Positions 9,227-18,206 of a stretch of 34,101 nt of DNA are shown piece by piece. The stretch is from the IMG/VR virus record IMGVR_UViG_3300028654_000045, positions 1-34,101 of that record. The stretch is one strand, 5' to 3'. This stretch comes from a virus. Positions within the stretch are counted from its first letter, which is position 1. Every line of letters starts with the position of its first letter. Position numbers and translations under genes: made by a program. The notes under the pieces are model-generated. The model was not told the DNA's origin. It ran no database searches and worked only from the letters and a program-made list of their open reading frames with translations.

Positions 9227-9248
9227 GCAGGTGACGATTGCCACCTGC
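9227..9248 (-). terminator. rho-independent terminator after the tail tube gene
   Basis: On the minus strand a 7-bp GC-rich stem (GCAGGTG / CACCTGC, 8-base loop) is followed by a T-rich run (TTTTTCTTTT). It lies 68 bases downstream of the stop of the 9316-9900 gene, so it separates the capsid/tail-tube unit from the fibre unit. Confidence 0.75.
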
Positions 9249-9315
9249 AGAAAAATTAAAAGAAGGATAAAATAAGAATAAAACCATAAAATAGTCACAT
9301 GGCAGTGGCTATGTC

Positions 9316-9900
9316 TTAAATATTCGATAAAGCACTTCCTGCACGAATTGCTGTGAGTGCTGCTTGTGTGATAGTAAACGGTCCGTCATTCTCCTTGCAA
9401 CCAATTGTGATTGTCAAGTTATTGCTGTCTGCAAACTGTGCGCCAGTGCTGCCAACACCAGTACGAACTTCTGCACCACCTTGATTAACACTATATGGAA
9501 GTCCAATTATATATAAATTACCAGTGTTTGTTTCACCAGTAATTGTCATAGGACTTGCATTGTCATTAATAACAACGACCATTTCTGATTTAGCCATTAC
9601 AGCCAATTCATTTCTTTTTGAAATTTGATTTCTTTTGAAAATCATTTTCAAAACATTGTCAGTTTCACTTGTACCATTGGTAAGGTTATTAGTCTTAGTT
9701 GATACAAAGTCACTTCCTGCTTCCTTTCCAAGAATATAACGTTTCCAAACACCTGCTGGACTACTGATAGTTGCAACACCAGTTGTGTAATTAATAGTAT
9801 TACCTGTTACATTACTCAATTCTGTTATCCAAACTTCATATAAACCACCAGCGTCTTTAACGGTTTCTCTTGGAATTCCTGTAAATACTGTTGTACTCAT
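9316..9900 (-). CDS. probable major tail (tube) protein
   Basis: 194 aa. Beta-rich and free of coiled coils; the segments YEVWITELSNVTG, NTGNLYIIGLPYSVNQGG and QFADSNNLTITIGCKENDGPF suggest a compact beta-barrel like tail tube subunits. It has no catalytic motif. Its position directly after the major capsid gene, its size and the strong isolation of its transcription unit (a hairpin upstream at 9940-9979 and a terminator downstream at 9227-9248) fit an abundantly made structural protein. An alternative is a second head (decoration) protein. Assignment is by context. Confidence 0.5.
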   Translation of the reverse strand: MSTTVFTGIPRETVKDAGGLYEVWITELSNVTGNTINYTTGVATISSPAGVWKRYILGKEAGSDFVSTKTNNLTNGTSETDNVLKMIFKRNQISKRNELAVMAKSEMVVVINDNASPMTITGETNTGNLYIIGLPYSVNQGGAEVRTGVGSTGAQFADSNNLTITIGCKENDGPFTITQAALTAIRAGSALSNI

Positions 9901-9939
9901 TGCTGTATATTATATTGTTTTTTTAAATTTATTTTTAAT

Positions 9940-9979
9940 CAAGAAGTCAGGATAATTGTTTAATTATCCAAACTTCTTG
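9940..9979 (-). terminator. strong interrupted hairpin after the major capsid gene
   Basis: CAAGAAGT at 9940-9947 pairs with ACTTCTTG at 9972-9979 and, inside it, GGATAATT at 9950-9957 pairs with AATTATCC at 9962-9969, leaving a 4-base loop and one 2x2 mismatch. It starts 14 bases after the capsid stop on the minus strand. The T-run that follows is weak, so it may be a partial terminator or a 3'-end protecting stem that lowers expression of the next gene relative to capsid. Confidence 0.6.
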
Positions 9980-9992
9980 AGAAATATGTTGA

Positions 9993-10937
9993 TTAAAGAG
10001 CAGCAACTACTTCAGCAATACGAGCGATTTGAGGTCCGATTTTATATGCACCAAACAATCTCCAACACTGTTGCTCATTAAGATATTCAAATGACAGTGT
10101 GTCATCCTCTGAAACTAAATCTGTACCTAAGCACAAATTGAATTCACGAGTCATCACAAGTGCATTACTACCTACCAAACCATTGGTAGAAAGAACTTCT
10201 ACGTTTGTACCCGGTACCATAAATTTCTGTACTGGACGAGCATTTAACTCAAGAGTAAGAGTATTTACAGGACTTGACAAGCCATAAACTGCTCTGAAAT
10301 AAATTTCAAAGTTAGTTGGACTCATGTATAAATATGCACCGTCAAGAATCCAAACTGGAAATTTAGCCAATGCTACTTTTACAAAGTTTTCAACAAGACT
10401 GATTGCTGTAGTCTGAGTGAATGCTGTTGCACTACCACCTGATACATAATCACCAGCATTTTTCAAAAGCTGGATATAACCATTAACTTGGTTATTTGTA
10501 CCACCACTTACATTACCTTGCCATACAAGTAAGTCATTTGCATGACCAACTGCTTGAGCCTTAAGGTTTACCAATACGTCAGCGTAAGGAAGAGGATTAC
10601 TTGGGTCAGAACCAGCACGCATTTGCATTTGTGCAATTTTTGATTCAAGTACTGATTTTACATATCTTTCTTTGATTGCTAATTCAACAACCTTAATTGA
10701 TATGTCTTTAATTGTTGAACCACCAGAATACTGAAGAGCACCTGCATCACCAAGTGTTTTCTGAATTACTGTTCCACCACTTACTGAGAAGTCTGCGAAC
10801 AATTCGTTACTTTTGATTCCTGTCTCAACACGAATACCATCCATTGAGAATGATTGTGCTTGAAGGATTAAATCTTTAATGAGGACTATACCATTCGACT
10901 TTGCGTAGTCGCTCATACCTGCTAAATTATAAGCCAT
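9993..10937 (-). CDS. major capsid protein
   Basis: 314 aa, beginning MAYNLAGMSDYAKSNG. The layout fits an HK97-fold capsid protein: an N-terminal helical arm, a central alpha/beta part (AVGHANDLLVWQGNVSGGTNNQVNGY, a typical segment before the P-domain helix in Bacteroidota phage capsids), and a C-terminal segment with LCLGTDLVSEDDTLSFEYLNEQQCWRLFGAYKIGPQIAR, which ends like many capsid A-domains. It follows the protease and scaffold genes, the usual order for head genes. There is no long N-terminal delta domain, in keeping with a separate scaffold gene. The 55-base leader is T/A rich without an obvious promoter. Confidence 0.8.
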   Translation of the reverse strand: MAYNLAGMSDYAKSNGIVLIKDLILQAQSFSMDGIRVETGIKSNELFADFSVSGGTVIQKTLGDAGALQYSGGSTIKDISIKVVELAIKERYVKSVLESKIAQMQMRAGSDPSNPLPYADVLVNLKAQAVGHANDLLVWQGNVSGGTNNQVNGYIQLLKNAGDYVSGGSATAFTQTTAISLVENFVKVALAKFPVWILDGAYLYMSPTNFEIYFRAVYGLSSPVNTLTLELNARPVQKFMVPGTNVEVLSTNGLVGSNALVMTREFNLCLGTDLVSEDDTLSFEYLNEQQCWRLFGAYKIGPQIARIAEVVAAL

Positions 10938-10992
10938 TTTTTTAAGTATTAATTAATTTGTTTATTTTTATTTTTGTTTGGCATAGTGCCTA

Positions 10993-11904
10993 TTATTCTT
11001 GTGATTGTATTTTACTTGCGATTTGTTGTTTCAGTACATCAGTCCTACTCATTTTAGTTTCTTTTTCAGCACCTTTATCTTTACTTGGAACAATACCATG
11101 CATGTGTGCTTCAACTAATTTTTCGTATTTCTCTTTTTCCTGTGCTAAACGAGTTTCAGTTGCCTGAATAAGTTTATTAACTTCAGTTTCTAATTCTTGC
11201 TCTTTTGCCATAAGCAAGTTTTCATAAGTATTAGTACTTAATGTACCATAAGATATTGTACCATCTTCTCCAACACTTATATTTATACAATAATCGCCTT
11301 TTTTCTTTAAATCAATTCCTGCTTTATTAAGTGCAGCCATAAGTTGGTCGGATTTATTTGTTGCCATAGCAAGTAATTCATCTGCATCTTGTACACTCAT
11401 ATTCATTGCTTTGATTTTACCACATATTTTCTTTGCACTTTCAGCACCATACTTTTTAGTATTATCTGCTATGCATTGCTCCCAAGGATATGCTTTCAAA
11501 TCTAATGTAGGAATAACTACTTTTGCCATTTCTGTGGTTTTTGTATCACCACTATGCTCATCAATGTCTTCTTGTGGAGTATCAGTTTCACTAACTAATT
11601 TTCCATCTTTTACTGTGATTGTTTTTCCAGCGACTGTTTCATAGTCACCATCTTCTGCAGGTGCTTCTTTGCCACCATCTTTAGTTTCCATTACTGGTGC
11701 TCCAATTGCTGAGTAAGATACACTTACATTTTTTGGAACATATTCTGTAACGATTACTGAAGGTAATGTACCACCAGAAGTTGGTTGCAGTGTTTGTCCT
11801 GATGTTTCACCAGAAGTTGCATCTTCTTTTTTTGGAACTTTTGCAAGTTGCAAATCTACATTGAGTTTCAATAATGTAGCATTAATTTTATCAACTAAAC
11901 TCAT
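10993..11904 (-). CDS. probable capsid scaffolding protein
   Basis: 303 aa, acidic and Lys/Glu rich. It opens with MSLVDKINATLLKLNVDL. Residues around 85-105 (DYETVAGKTITVKDGKLVSE) look like the small beta element found in scaffold-like proteins next to XkdF-type proteases. Then comes a segment with two cysteines, YPWEQCIADNTKKYGAESAKKICGKIKAM, that reads as a small helical module, and a C-terminal coiled coil (LLMAKEQELETEVNKLIQATETRLAQEKEKYEKL). The C-terminal coiled coil and the position between protease and capsid genes support a scaffold role. The start is preceded by a promoter candidate. Confidence 0.6.
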   Translation of the reverse strand: MSLVDKINATLLKLNVDLQLAKVPKKEDATSGETSGQTLQPTSGGTLPSVIVTEYVPKNVSVSYSAIGAPVMETKDGGKEAPAEDGDYETVAGKTITVKDGKLVSETDTPQEDIDEHSGDTKTTEMAKVVIPTLDLKAYPWEQCIADNTKKYGAESAKKICGKIKAMNMSVQDADELLAMATNKSDQLMAALNKAGIDLKKKGDYCINISVGEDGTISYGTLSTNTYENLLMAKEQELETEVNKLIQATETRLAQEKEKYEKLVEAHMHGIVPSKDKGAEKETKMSRTDVLKQQIASKIQSQE

Positions 11905-11947
11905 TTTTTTAAGTATTAAGTTTGTGAATTAATTCACCTGTAAAACT

Positions 11948-11974
11948 ATAAATAGCAGTACTGGTAAAAAATTC
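11948..11974 (-). promoter_or_regulatory. candidate phage late promoter before scaffold/capsid
   Basis: GAA and TATTTAT occur on the minus strand 17 bases apart, 43 bases before the scaffold ATG. This is one of eight equally spaced copies and the only one with a G directly before CTATTTAT. It would drive scaffold and major capsid protein, which has no promoter candidate of its own. Confidence 0.5.
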
Positions 11975-11984
11975 TAATTTATTT

Positions 11985-13793
11985 TTATTTTTTGTTATTT
12001 TTAATTGCTGGTAAATCTATTGCTTGTATCGCAGTAGGTTTACTTTTATCATTTTTCATTGCATTTAATTTTGATTTAACTGCTTTTAGATTTGCATCTG
12101 CTTGTGCTTGGTCATGGTCACGTTGTTTCTTACTTGCTTCTGCTTGAGCAACTATTTGTTTCTTTTTTGAATTAGTATTTAATGTCCTTTGTAATTGTGC
12201 ACTACCTGTACTTTTCTGACCATTTAATGCCTGATATGAATTACTGTTAATAAAATTATCTGGCGCACCCATATTTAATGTTTGTGCTTTAATTCTATCA
12301 ACTAATGACAATTGAACACTTTCTTTTTTATCACGCATTGCTTTCCATTTCTTTACAGCCAATTCTCTTTCTTCTGGTGTATTCCAAGTTATCATTGCTT
12401 TCATTAAATCATTGTCAGTTACAATTACACCATCATTCCTACGTGTCTTTGCATATCTGACACCTGATGTTACCGTTGTTGGAATATTTTGATTGTCTTC
12501 ACTTGTGGTTACAGACTTATTAACACCCATATTTAATGTAGTGCCAGTCTGTCCTGTTGTATCAGTTGTTGCAGTAGCACCAGAAGTACTTCCTGTGGTT
12601 GGTGTTGCTCCTATGGTTGCTCCTGTGGTTGCAGTCATACCAGAAGTTGTAACTGTACCACCAGTTGCAGGTGCTTCTTTATGTGTTGTTGTTTTACCTG
12701 ATAATCCACTTGATGTGAATTTTTCTTTATTTTGACCATACTTAGTAATATAGTCCTGATAGATACTTTGTCTTAATGCATCATTTGCTTGACCACCTGC
12801 TTGATTTCTGAATTGTACTTCTGCACCATTGGCAATTTCATGAGCACCATCAACATCATTGGAATATGTGAACTTATAATCTTTAATTAATGTCCTTTCA
12901 GTCATTTCATGTAAGACAATTGCTGCTTCATCATCTGGTTTTAAAATAAATAAATCATCAACCCAGATTTCATTCTCTGGAATAAATTTAGCATATTTCT
13001 GTTGGTCAGGTGCTAAATTAATATCTACATAATGATTACCACCATCAACCCATTCATCAAAACCATTATCACGAACAGCATCACCATTAACACTATTAAC
13101 AATCACATCTTCTTGTCCGTCATTCCAATTATATAGGAATGTCTTATCAATTTGATGTGTACTATTGTCTTCTTGAATGACTGGTGGTAATTCTGCAAGT
13201 GCAAGACCTACAATAATTCCAACAATTTCATCTTCATTATATTCTTTTTTTAAGTCAAGTCCAGTACCAATAATATTTTTTGCCAGATAACCTTGTATGC
13301 TGAACCCGTTGAACTCACCTTCTTTAATCTTCTGCCATATTTCAGGATTGTTAACATGTTGTGTCATGAATAAAGTGCCTATTGGACAATCTTCTTTAGT
13401 GAATCCCATTGCATAACATTTATCTATCTCATTTTCCACATACCACATTTCAACTAAGTCCATATCTTCTGACTGTAAATCGTCTTTATGCTCTAAGTTG
13501 ATTGAATTATTTGCATGTTTTAAAAAATCTTGTCCTAATTTCCTAATTGTATCTTTAGTAAAGAACACATAACCCGCCTCTTCGCCACCAAAATAATCTT
13601 TTCCTCTATAATATTGACGGTTTGGAACAAGAACAGGTCCTGTTATAAGCATTTTGTCACTATCAACACTGAACTTTAATTCCTGCTCTTTTGCGAACTT
13701 TAAAAAGTTAACTTCAATTGCAGGACGTTTAACCAAACTGATTTTACTAATTCCTTTTTCTTCTTCGAAAATTATTTCAGCAAGTATAGCCAT
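11985..13793 (-). CDS. XkdF-like prohead protease with an added zincin-like domain
   Basis: 602 aa. Residues about 1-205 look like the XkdF-type serine protease of phage heads: KISLVKRPAIEVNF, ITGPVLVPNRQYYR, then NLEHKDD (His102 as a candidate base) and NGFSIQGYL (Ser165 as candidate nucleophile). Residues about 240-330 form a second domain with EIWVDD, LHEMTER (HExxE-like, 295-299) and AHEIANGAE (318), a pattern known from small phage and bacterial metallo-like proteins. A Thr/Gly/Ser-rich low-complexity linker (about 370-430) leads to a Lys/Gln-rich C-terminus that may serve as scaffold. The protease is expected to process scaffold and itself during maturation. The second activity is inference from one motif. 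Confidence 0.7.
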   Translation of the reverse strand: MAILAEIIFEEEKGISKISLVKRPAIEVNFLKFAKEQELKFSVDSDKMLITGPVLVPNRQYYRGKDYFGGEEAGYVFFTKDTIRKLGQDFLKHANNSINLEHKDDLQSEDMDLVEMWYVENEIDKCYAMGFTKEDCPIGTLFMTQHVNNPEIWQKIKEGEFNGFSIQGYLAKNIIGTGLDLKKEYNEDEIVGIIVGLALAELPPVIQEDNSTHQIDKTFLYNWNDGQEDVIVNSVNGDAVRDNGFDEWVDGGNHYVDINLAPDQQKYAKFIPENEIWVDDLFILKPDDEAAIVLHEMTERTLIKDYKFTYSNDVDGAHEIANGAEVQFRNQAGGQANDALRQSIYQDYITKYGQNKEKFTSSGLSGKTTTHKEAPATGGTVTTSGMTATTGATIGATPTTGSTSGATATTDTTGQTGTTLNMGVNKSVTTSEDNQNIPTTVTSGVRYAKTRRNDGVIVTDNDLMKAMITWNTPEERELAVKKWKAMRDKKESVQLSLVDRIKAQTLNMGAPDNFINSNSYQALNGQKSTGSAQLQRTLNTNSKKKQIVAQAEASKKQRDHDQAQADANLKAVKSKLNAMKNDKSKPTAIQAIDLPAIKNNKK

Positions 13794-13806
13794 TTTGTAT
13801 TTTTAT

Positions 13807-13833
13807 ATAAATAGGATAATTCTTTAATTATTT
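13807..13833 (-). promoter_or_regulatory. candidate phage late promoter before protease
   Basis: AAA and TATTTAT on the minus strand, 17 bases apart, with TATTTAT 13 bases before the protease ATG. From the AAA through TATTTAT it matches the copy at 31664-31690 at 23 of 27 positions. The site starts at the stop codon of the tape measure gene. Confidence 0.5.
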
Positions 13834-15911
13834 TAGACCACAGAAAATCTCGCCTCTCTAACAGCCACATTATTTTGGTGTAAGGTAATTTGATGCTCTG
13901 TAACTTGAACTGGTATTGCTTTAACTGCATGTGCTGCTATTTCTGCAATACGCTCTTCACTTATACTTCCACCACCACTTGCACCACCATTTGGATTAGC
14001 ATTCATATTCATAACTGCTTGAGCAATTTGTGGATTTTGCATTGCTTGATTATTAACAACATATTCACCACTATTTGCCATTACAGGAACATTATCACCA
14101 GTATATTGATTACCGCCAATATATCCACCAGCAGCTAATTTTTGTTTAGCAGGTGGTTGAACACCTGCAATTTGTGCAATATTTTTAAGTCCAAGTACAA
14201 CTGCTGCAGCAGCAGCGATTGGTGCTAAGATAGGACCCACAATCGGTATTGCAATCATACTTGAATATGCACCTTCTGCACTTTCATATGTTTTAATTGT
14301 AGTGCTTGCTATACTTGCAGCCTTACCTGCTATTGTACCTTTACCCAGAGCATCTGATACTGCGTCAAGTGTATCACTTGCACCTTTCAATACCATTTTA
14401 GTTTCATTCTCTTTTAATTGATTAACAGCCTTATTATATTGCTCTTGAGAGATTAATCCTTTTTTAAGACTTGTATTGAGTGTATCGAGTTGTTTTTTCT
14501 GTTGTGCTTCAAACTTCTGACCAGTAATTGTCATTACTTGCTCTTGTGCTTTTGCTTGGTCTTGTGTTAGTTTCTGAACTGTCTTATCATATAAGTTTTG
14601 GTCAATAAGTCCTTGTTGTAAATAAGTCTCAAGTACTTTTAACTCTTCATCTTTTGTACCTTTGAAGTCTTCAATATTTTTCTTAGCATCTTCCTGCATT
14701 GACTTTTCCAATTCAGCCATAAGTGCATCTTCACCTTTGGCTTCCTCTTCATCAAATTTCTTATTAATTGCAAGTATATTGGCTTTGTGCTCAATCTCTA
14801 ATGCTTCTAATTCTTTGGCATTATTTTTATATTTTATTTTATTCTGCTCATATTTAAAATCTTCTGCAGCTAATTCTTTATCACGACCTTTAAGAGTATC
14901 TTCAAGAGTCTTTTCATTCATTTCAGCAATAACCTTTGCTTCTTCTTCTTTACTTTTAATTAATTCATTATGTGCACCCAACATTTGTCTACTAATTGCT
15001 TTATCTGCATTAGCACCTTCCTGTTTAATTTTCTGCACTTCAATTTCAGCATCCTGAACTTTCTTTATTGCTTCAGTATCTTTTGGAGCAAGTACAAGTT
15101 GTTGTTGTGCAATAGCAAGTGCTGCTTGAGCATCTTGTAATGCCATTGCGTCTTTTTGATGAACTAATATTTTTGCCTGATTAAGTAATTCAAGTTGCTT
15201 AGTTGCTTTCTCGTCAGCAGATAAGTCACTTGCTTTTACTTCTTGTGCTTTATCACGTAATTCAGCAATCTTTGTTTCAATATCTTCTTCTTTAACTCTG
15301 TCAGCTTGAATCTTCTGTTGTATTTCTTCCCATTGTTTTGCCAGTTTATATGCTTCTGCCATATTCTTACCTGAATTGGCAATAGCATTAGCTTCATCAA
15401 CAATTGCTTGTTTTGTTTTATCAATTTCTTTTTTCAAATCAGCAACTTGTGCTTTCATTGAATCAGACTTATCGAAAACAGATTTTAATTTTAACCAACC
15501 TAATTCTATTTCTTCAATTCCTAATTTAACTGAATTAAATAAAATCTTAAGTGCATTGAAAGCCACGATAGGTCCTTCTCGAATTACCTGACCAAGTGCT
15601 GCCATAATACCTTTCATAGTATTAGCACCTTCATTCGTAGATTTAAAATATTGAATAAGTGAAGCAACAGCAATGACTAATAAGCCAATGCCTGTTGCTG
15701 CAATTGCGCCTTGTAGTGTCTGGAAACTCTGTACGCCTTTTTCAACACCTTCTTTTAATGTATTCCAAAGTTTACCTAATTGAGTATCGGCAATACCAAA
15801 ACCATCACTTGTTTCTTTTGTACTTTTCTTTAATTTATCAAGTTGACTTTGTATATCTTCGATTGCCTGTGTGTTGGCTGTTACTTTTAAATTTAATTCT
15901 AATTCGTCCAT
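13833..15911 (-). CDS. tail tape measure protein
   Basis: 692 aa. The N-terminus (MDELELNLKVTANTQAIEDIQSQLDKLKKS) is a typical tape-measure opening, followed by a hydrophobic stretch (about 66-88), long Lys/Glu/Gln-rich coiled coils through about residue 540, and a C-terminal Ala/Ile/Pro hydrophobic region (MIAIPIVGPILAPIAAAAAVVLG). The end carries AAGGYIGGNQYTGDNVPVMANSGEYVVNN, a hallmark of Bacteroidota tape measures. Its length sets tail length, here fairly short for a siphovirus. The gene lies directly after terminase and one unknown gene, before the head genes, which is unusual. An 11-bp inverted repeat overlaps its start codon. Confidence 0.87.
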   Translation of the reverse strand: MDELELNLKVTANTQAIEDIQSQLDKLKKSTKETSDGFGIADTQLGKLWNTLKEGVEKGVQSFQTLQGAIAATGIGLLVIAVASLIQYFKSTNEGANTMKGIMAALGQVIREGPIVAFNALKILFNSVKLGIEEIELGWLKLKSVFDKSDSMKAQVADLKKEIDKTKQAIVDEANAIANSGKNMAEAYKLAKQWEEIQQKIQADRVKEEDIETKIAELRDKAQEVKASDLSADEKATKQLELLNQAKILVHQKDAMALQDAQAALAIAQQQLVLAPKDTEAIKKVQDAEIEVQKIKQEGANADKAISRQMLGAHNELIKSKEEEAKVIAEMNEKTLEDTLKGRDKELAAEDFKYEQNKIKYKNNAKELEALEIEHKANILAINKKFDEEEAKGEDALMAELEKSMQEDAKKNIEDFKGTKDEELKVLETYLQQGLIDQNLYDKTVQKLTQDQAKAQEQVMTITGQKFEAQQKKQLDTLNTSLKKGLISQEQYNKAVNQLKENETKMVLKGASDTLDAVSDALGKGTIAGKAASIASTTIKTYESAEGAYSSMIAIPIVGPILAPIAAAAAVVLGLKNIAQIAGVQPPAKQKLAAGGYIGGNQYTGDNVPVMANSGEYVVNNQAMQNPQIAQAVMNMNANPNGGASGGGSISEERIAEIAAHAVKAIPVQVTEHQITLHQNNVAVREARFSVV

Positions 15912-15934
15912 ATCAATAATGGTATTATTGATAT
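15910..15934 (-). promoter_or_regulatory. 11-bp inverted repeat over the tape measure start codon
   Basis: ATATCAATAAT at 15910-15920 is the exact reverse complement of 15924-15934, with a 3-base loop. The stem takes in the first two bases of the start codon of the tape measure gene and the end of the TATTTAT box. In mRNA it would close off the translation start. It could limit synthesis of this low-copy protein. Confidence 0.55.
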
Positions 15935-15959
15935 AAATAGTAAAAAATCAAGATTATTT
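15933..15959 (-). promoter_or_regulatory. candidate phage late promoter before tape measure
   Basis: AAA and TATTTAT on the minus strand, 17 bases apart, TATTTAT 21 bases before the ATG. One of eight copies with equal spacing. The AAATAAT at its upstream box also occurs at the same distance in the copies at 13807 and 31664. Confidence 0.5.
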
Positions 15960-16695
15960 ATTCACTGGCTTGTTTCATTTTCAAATACAATAGATATTTA
16001 AATAACTCACGAACTTCTCTGTCTTGCCACCAATGAAACTTTTCAATATCATTACCACATATCTGCATCACTATATGGTACATGCCAAATTTTTCCACTG
16101 GTGTTAACTTAACTTCATCAGGTTGGTCTTCTATAGCTATATTTGGATTATCATATGTTAGTTTATATTCTAACATTAAATTACGTTTCCACCAATAGTG
16201 TTGATTTATTGCTAATCTAATTACAAAATAGTTACAATCTTCATAACTTTTCTTATTTTTTATTAGTAAGTATTTCCACCAATTCTTTAATTTCCAATTA
16301 ATTGGCTTATATAGTCGTTTAAATAATTCAAGATTTTCTCCATCGGAAGAAAGCATATCTAATTCACTATATTCGAGTACTGTTATATTTTCAAAAGTTT
16401 GATATTCATGTAACTTATGATTTATTTTAATGTAACGTGGCAATGCTACTTTAATATCATTAGCAAAATATGGATGAACTCCTATTAATCTTGCTAATTG
16501 CTCTTCAGTTACTAAGTCTGCTATTTCAAAAGTACAACCACATAAGATTGTAAGTATCCATTTATGAAATTCTGGATTACAATCACATGGATATTCTTCT
16601 TTAAGTAATTCCAATTCTCTACCAATACGATAAGTAATTTCTGATTGTTTACTCCTGTACTTATATTTTTTCTTATTTATTATTAATTTTATCAT
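15958..16695 (-). CDS. unknown protein, possible tail assembly chaperone
   Basis: 245 aa, charged, rich in Lys, Tyr and Trp (LKNWWKYLLIKNKKS, NQHYWWKRNLM, EKFHWWQDREVRELFKYLLYLK). No known domain is recognised. A tail assembly chaperone gene usually lies directly upstream of the tape measure gene, and the helical segment LVTEEQLARLIGVHPYFANDI is compatible with that role, but no ribosomal frameshift extension is visible. It lies between terminase and tape measure with a one- to two-base gap to terminase, so it is cotranscribed with it. Confidence 0.35.
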   Translation of the reverse strand: MIKLIINKKKYKYRSKQSEITYRIGRELELLKEEYPCDCNPEFHKWILTILCGCTFEIADLVTEEQLARLIGVHPYFANDIKVALPRYIKINHKLHEYQTFENITVLEYSELDMLSSDGENLELFKRLYKPINWKLKNWWKYLLIKNKKSYEDCNYFVIRLAINQHYWWKRNLMLEYKLTYDNPNIAIEDQPDEVKLTPVEKFGMYHIVMQICGNDIEKFHWWQDREVRELFKYLLYLKMKQASE

Positions 16696-16697
16696 AA

Positions 16698-18206
16698 TTA
16701 ATATAGGCTTTCAAAATCTTCGTCTGAGAACATTCCTTTATTGCTTACTGGTGCTTGCTCATTGCTTACTGCATGCTTACCTGCAATGAGTGTACCTATT
16801 GCATATACTAAAGTATCGACCATATTATCTTTACCATAAGGAAAGTTTGCGCATTGGTCAATGAATGCATTATTCCAAGTATCCTGAACAACACAGACTT
16901 TGGCATTTTGTAAATATGGTTGAACACTTCGTGCTCTTTCTACTTTAGATTTACTACCTGCCGATACTGGCAATATAATTGTCTTACCTCTTAATTGTCG
17001 TTTTAATTCCTGCATAATTGATAATCCTGTAGCTTTATTTTCCACATAACACTTATTAACGCCATATAATGTTATTAATTCTTTAATCTCTTCAAGACAT
17101 TCGTAGAATTCAAGCCATTTCTCATAGCATTTAATAATATACAGTTTACCATTGTTAACACAACACACAAAAAATGCTGTTGCGTCATTCTTATCATTGC
17201 TGGTATATGCAGTATCGACAAGTAAATATATTTTTCCTTTTGGTATTTGTTGAAATTCACTTTGTTTAATTATTGGTAACCACATTCTTAAAATTATTTC
17301 TCCTTGAAGACTTGCAGGTGCTTGTAAGATTTGACTTGCATATGCCTGTGCAGTTAATTCACGTTTATATTGATTTAATCTTTCACGATTATATCTACTT
17401 GGAAAGAACAAACCATCTTCATCATAATACTTTACTACCTCTGGACTTGTTTGTTTTGTTAATTCACCTGTTATACAAATATGTTTATAGTCCTGATAAT
17501 TGTTATCAAGTAAGTGCTGACACAAATCCTTACTTGAAGTCCTTTGTTGCAGAATTACACGCATATCCCATGCGTTATTCATACGACCACTAATAACATC
17601 TTTAAAAGTACTTATGACATTATTAAGACTTATTTCAGAATTCACATCAGACGGGTCATTTAAATCGTCCGCAATAAGCACAGAGTAAGAACTTCCAATT
17701 ATAGAACTGTCGATTCCATAAGACTGCCTACTGCCATTATTGGTGGTTACATAATCACTTTTAGATTTTGCATCATGTGCTAATTGAATCTCTGGAAATA
17801 AATGTTGAAAGAACTGTGAAGTAAGTATGAGTTTACTCATGCGACTACTCTTAGTTGCCAAACGTTGAGTTGCGCAGACATTTTGAATCATGAGTTTATC
17901 TGATTTTATCCATAACCATATTGGAAATATTTCTGAAATTAAGATTGTCTTACCACTACGGATTGGGCAATTTATCAATAAATGTTTTTGTGGCTCATGA
18001 CGTAACATTGCTTCAACTCTTTCCTGCAGAGTGTCACACAGGTATTTGTAATGCCAGTTATCTATGAATTCAATATGACGATAAATTTCTTTTACAATAA
18101 GTTTAAAGAAGAAATAAAATGAACGTTTACTCATTTCACGCTGATATGCAATGCGAATTTCGTCAACACTACTTTCTTTTAATGTTGACAGTAGGTCACC
18201 TGTCAT
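16698..18206 (-). CDS. terL: terminase large subunit
   Basis: 502 aa, the usual length. The ATPase domain shows the Walker A motif CPIRSGKT (residues 80-87) and Walker B VLIADD (about 176-181). The nuclease domain shows IYLLVDTAYT with Asp331, CYVENKATG with Glu390 region, and NMVDTLVYAIG with Asp464, which together form the RNase H-like metal site. It powers DNA packaging through portal and cuts the concatemer. It is coupled to the small subunit: its ATG overlaps the small-subunit stop at 18206. It is the most secure call in the window. Confidence 0.97.
   Translation of the reverse strand: MTGDLLSTLKESSVDEIRIAYQREMSKRSFYFFFKLIVKEIYRHIEFIDNWHYKYLCDTLQERVEAMLRHEPQKHLLINCPIRSGKTILISEIFPIWLWIKSDKLMIQNVCATQRLATKSSRMSKLILTSQFFQHLFPEIQLAHDAKSKSDYVTTNNGSRQSYGIDSSIIGSSYSVLIADDLNDPSDVNSEISLNNVISTFKDVISGRMNNAWDMRVILQQRTSSKDLCQHLLDNNYQDYKHICITGELTKQTSPEVVKYYDEDGLFFPSRYNRERLNQYKRELTAQAYASQILQAPASLQGEIILRMWLPIIKQSEFQQIPKGKIYLLVDTAYTSNDKNDATAFFVCCVNNGKLYIIKCYEKWLEFYECLEEIKELITLYGVNKCYVENKATGLSIMQELKRQLRGKTIILPVSAGSKSKVERARSVQPYLQNAKVCVVQDTWNNAFIDQCANFPYGKDNMVDTLVYAIGTLIAGKHAVSNEQAPVSNKGMFSDEDFESLY

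Noticed and set aside
10938-10992. Terminator from the GGCA/TGCC pair between scaffold and capsid genes
   Set aside because: The stem is only 4 bp with no T-run on the minus strand, and a stop there would cut off the capsid gene, which lacks a promoter candidate.
14662-15057. 131-aa plus-strand open frame within the tape measure gene
   Set aside because: It is antisense to a long coiled-coil gene, is made of Ser/Ala/Leu shadow codons of Lys/Glu/Ala codons, and has no leader or neighbours of its own.
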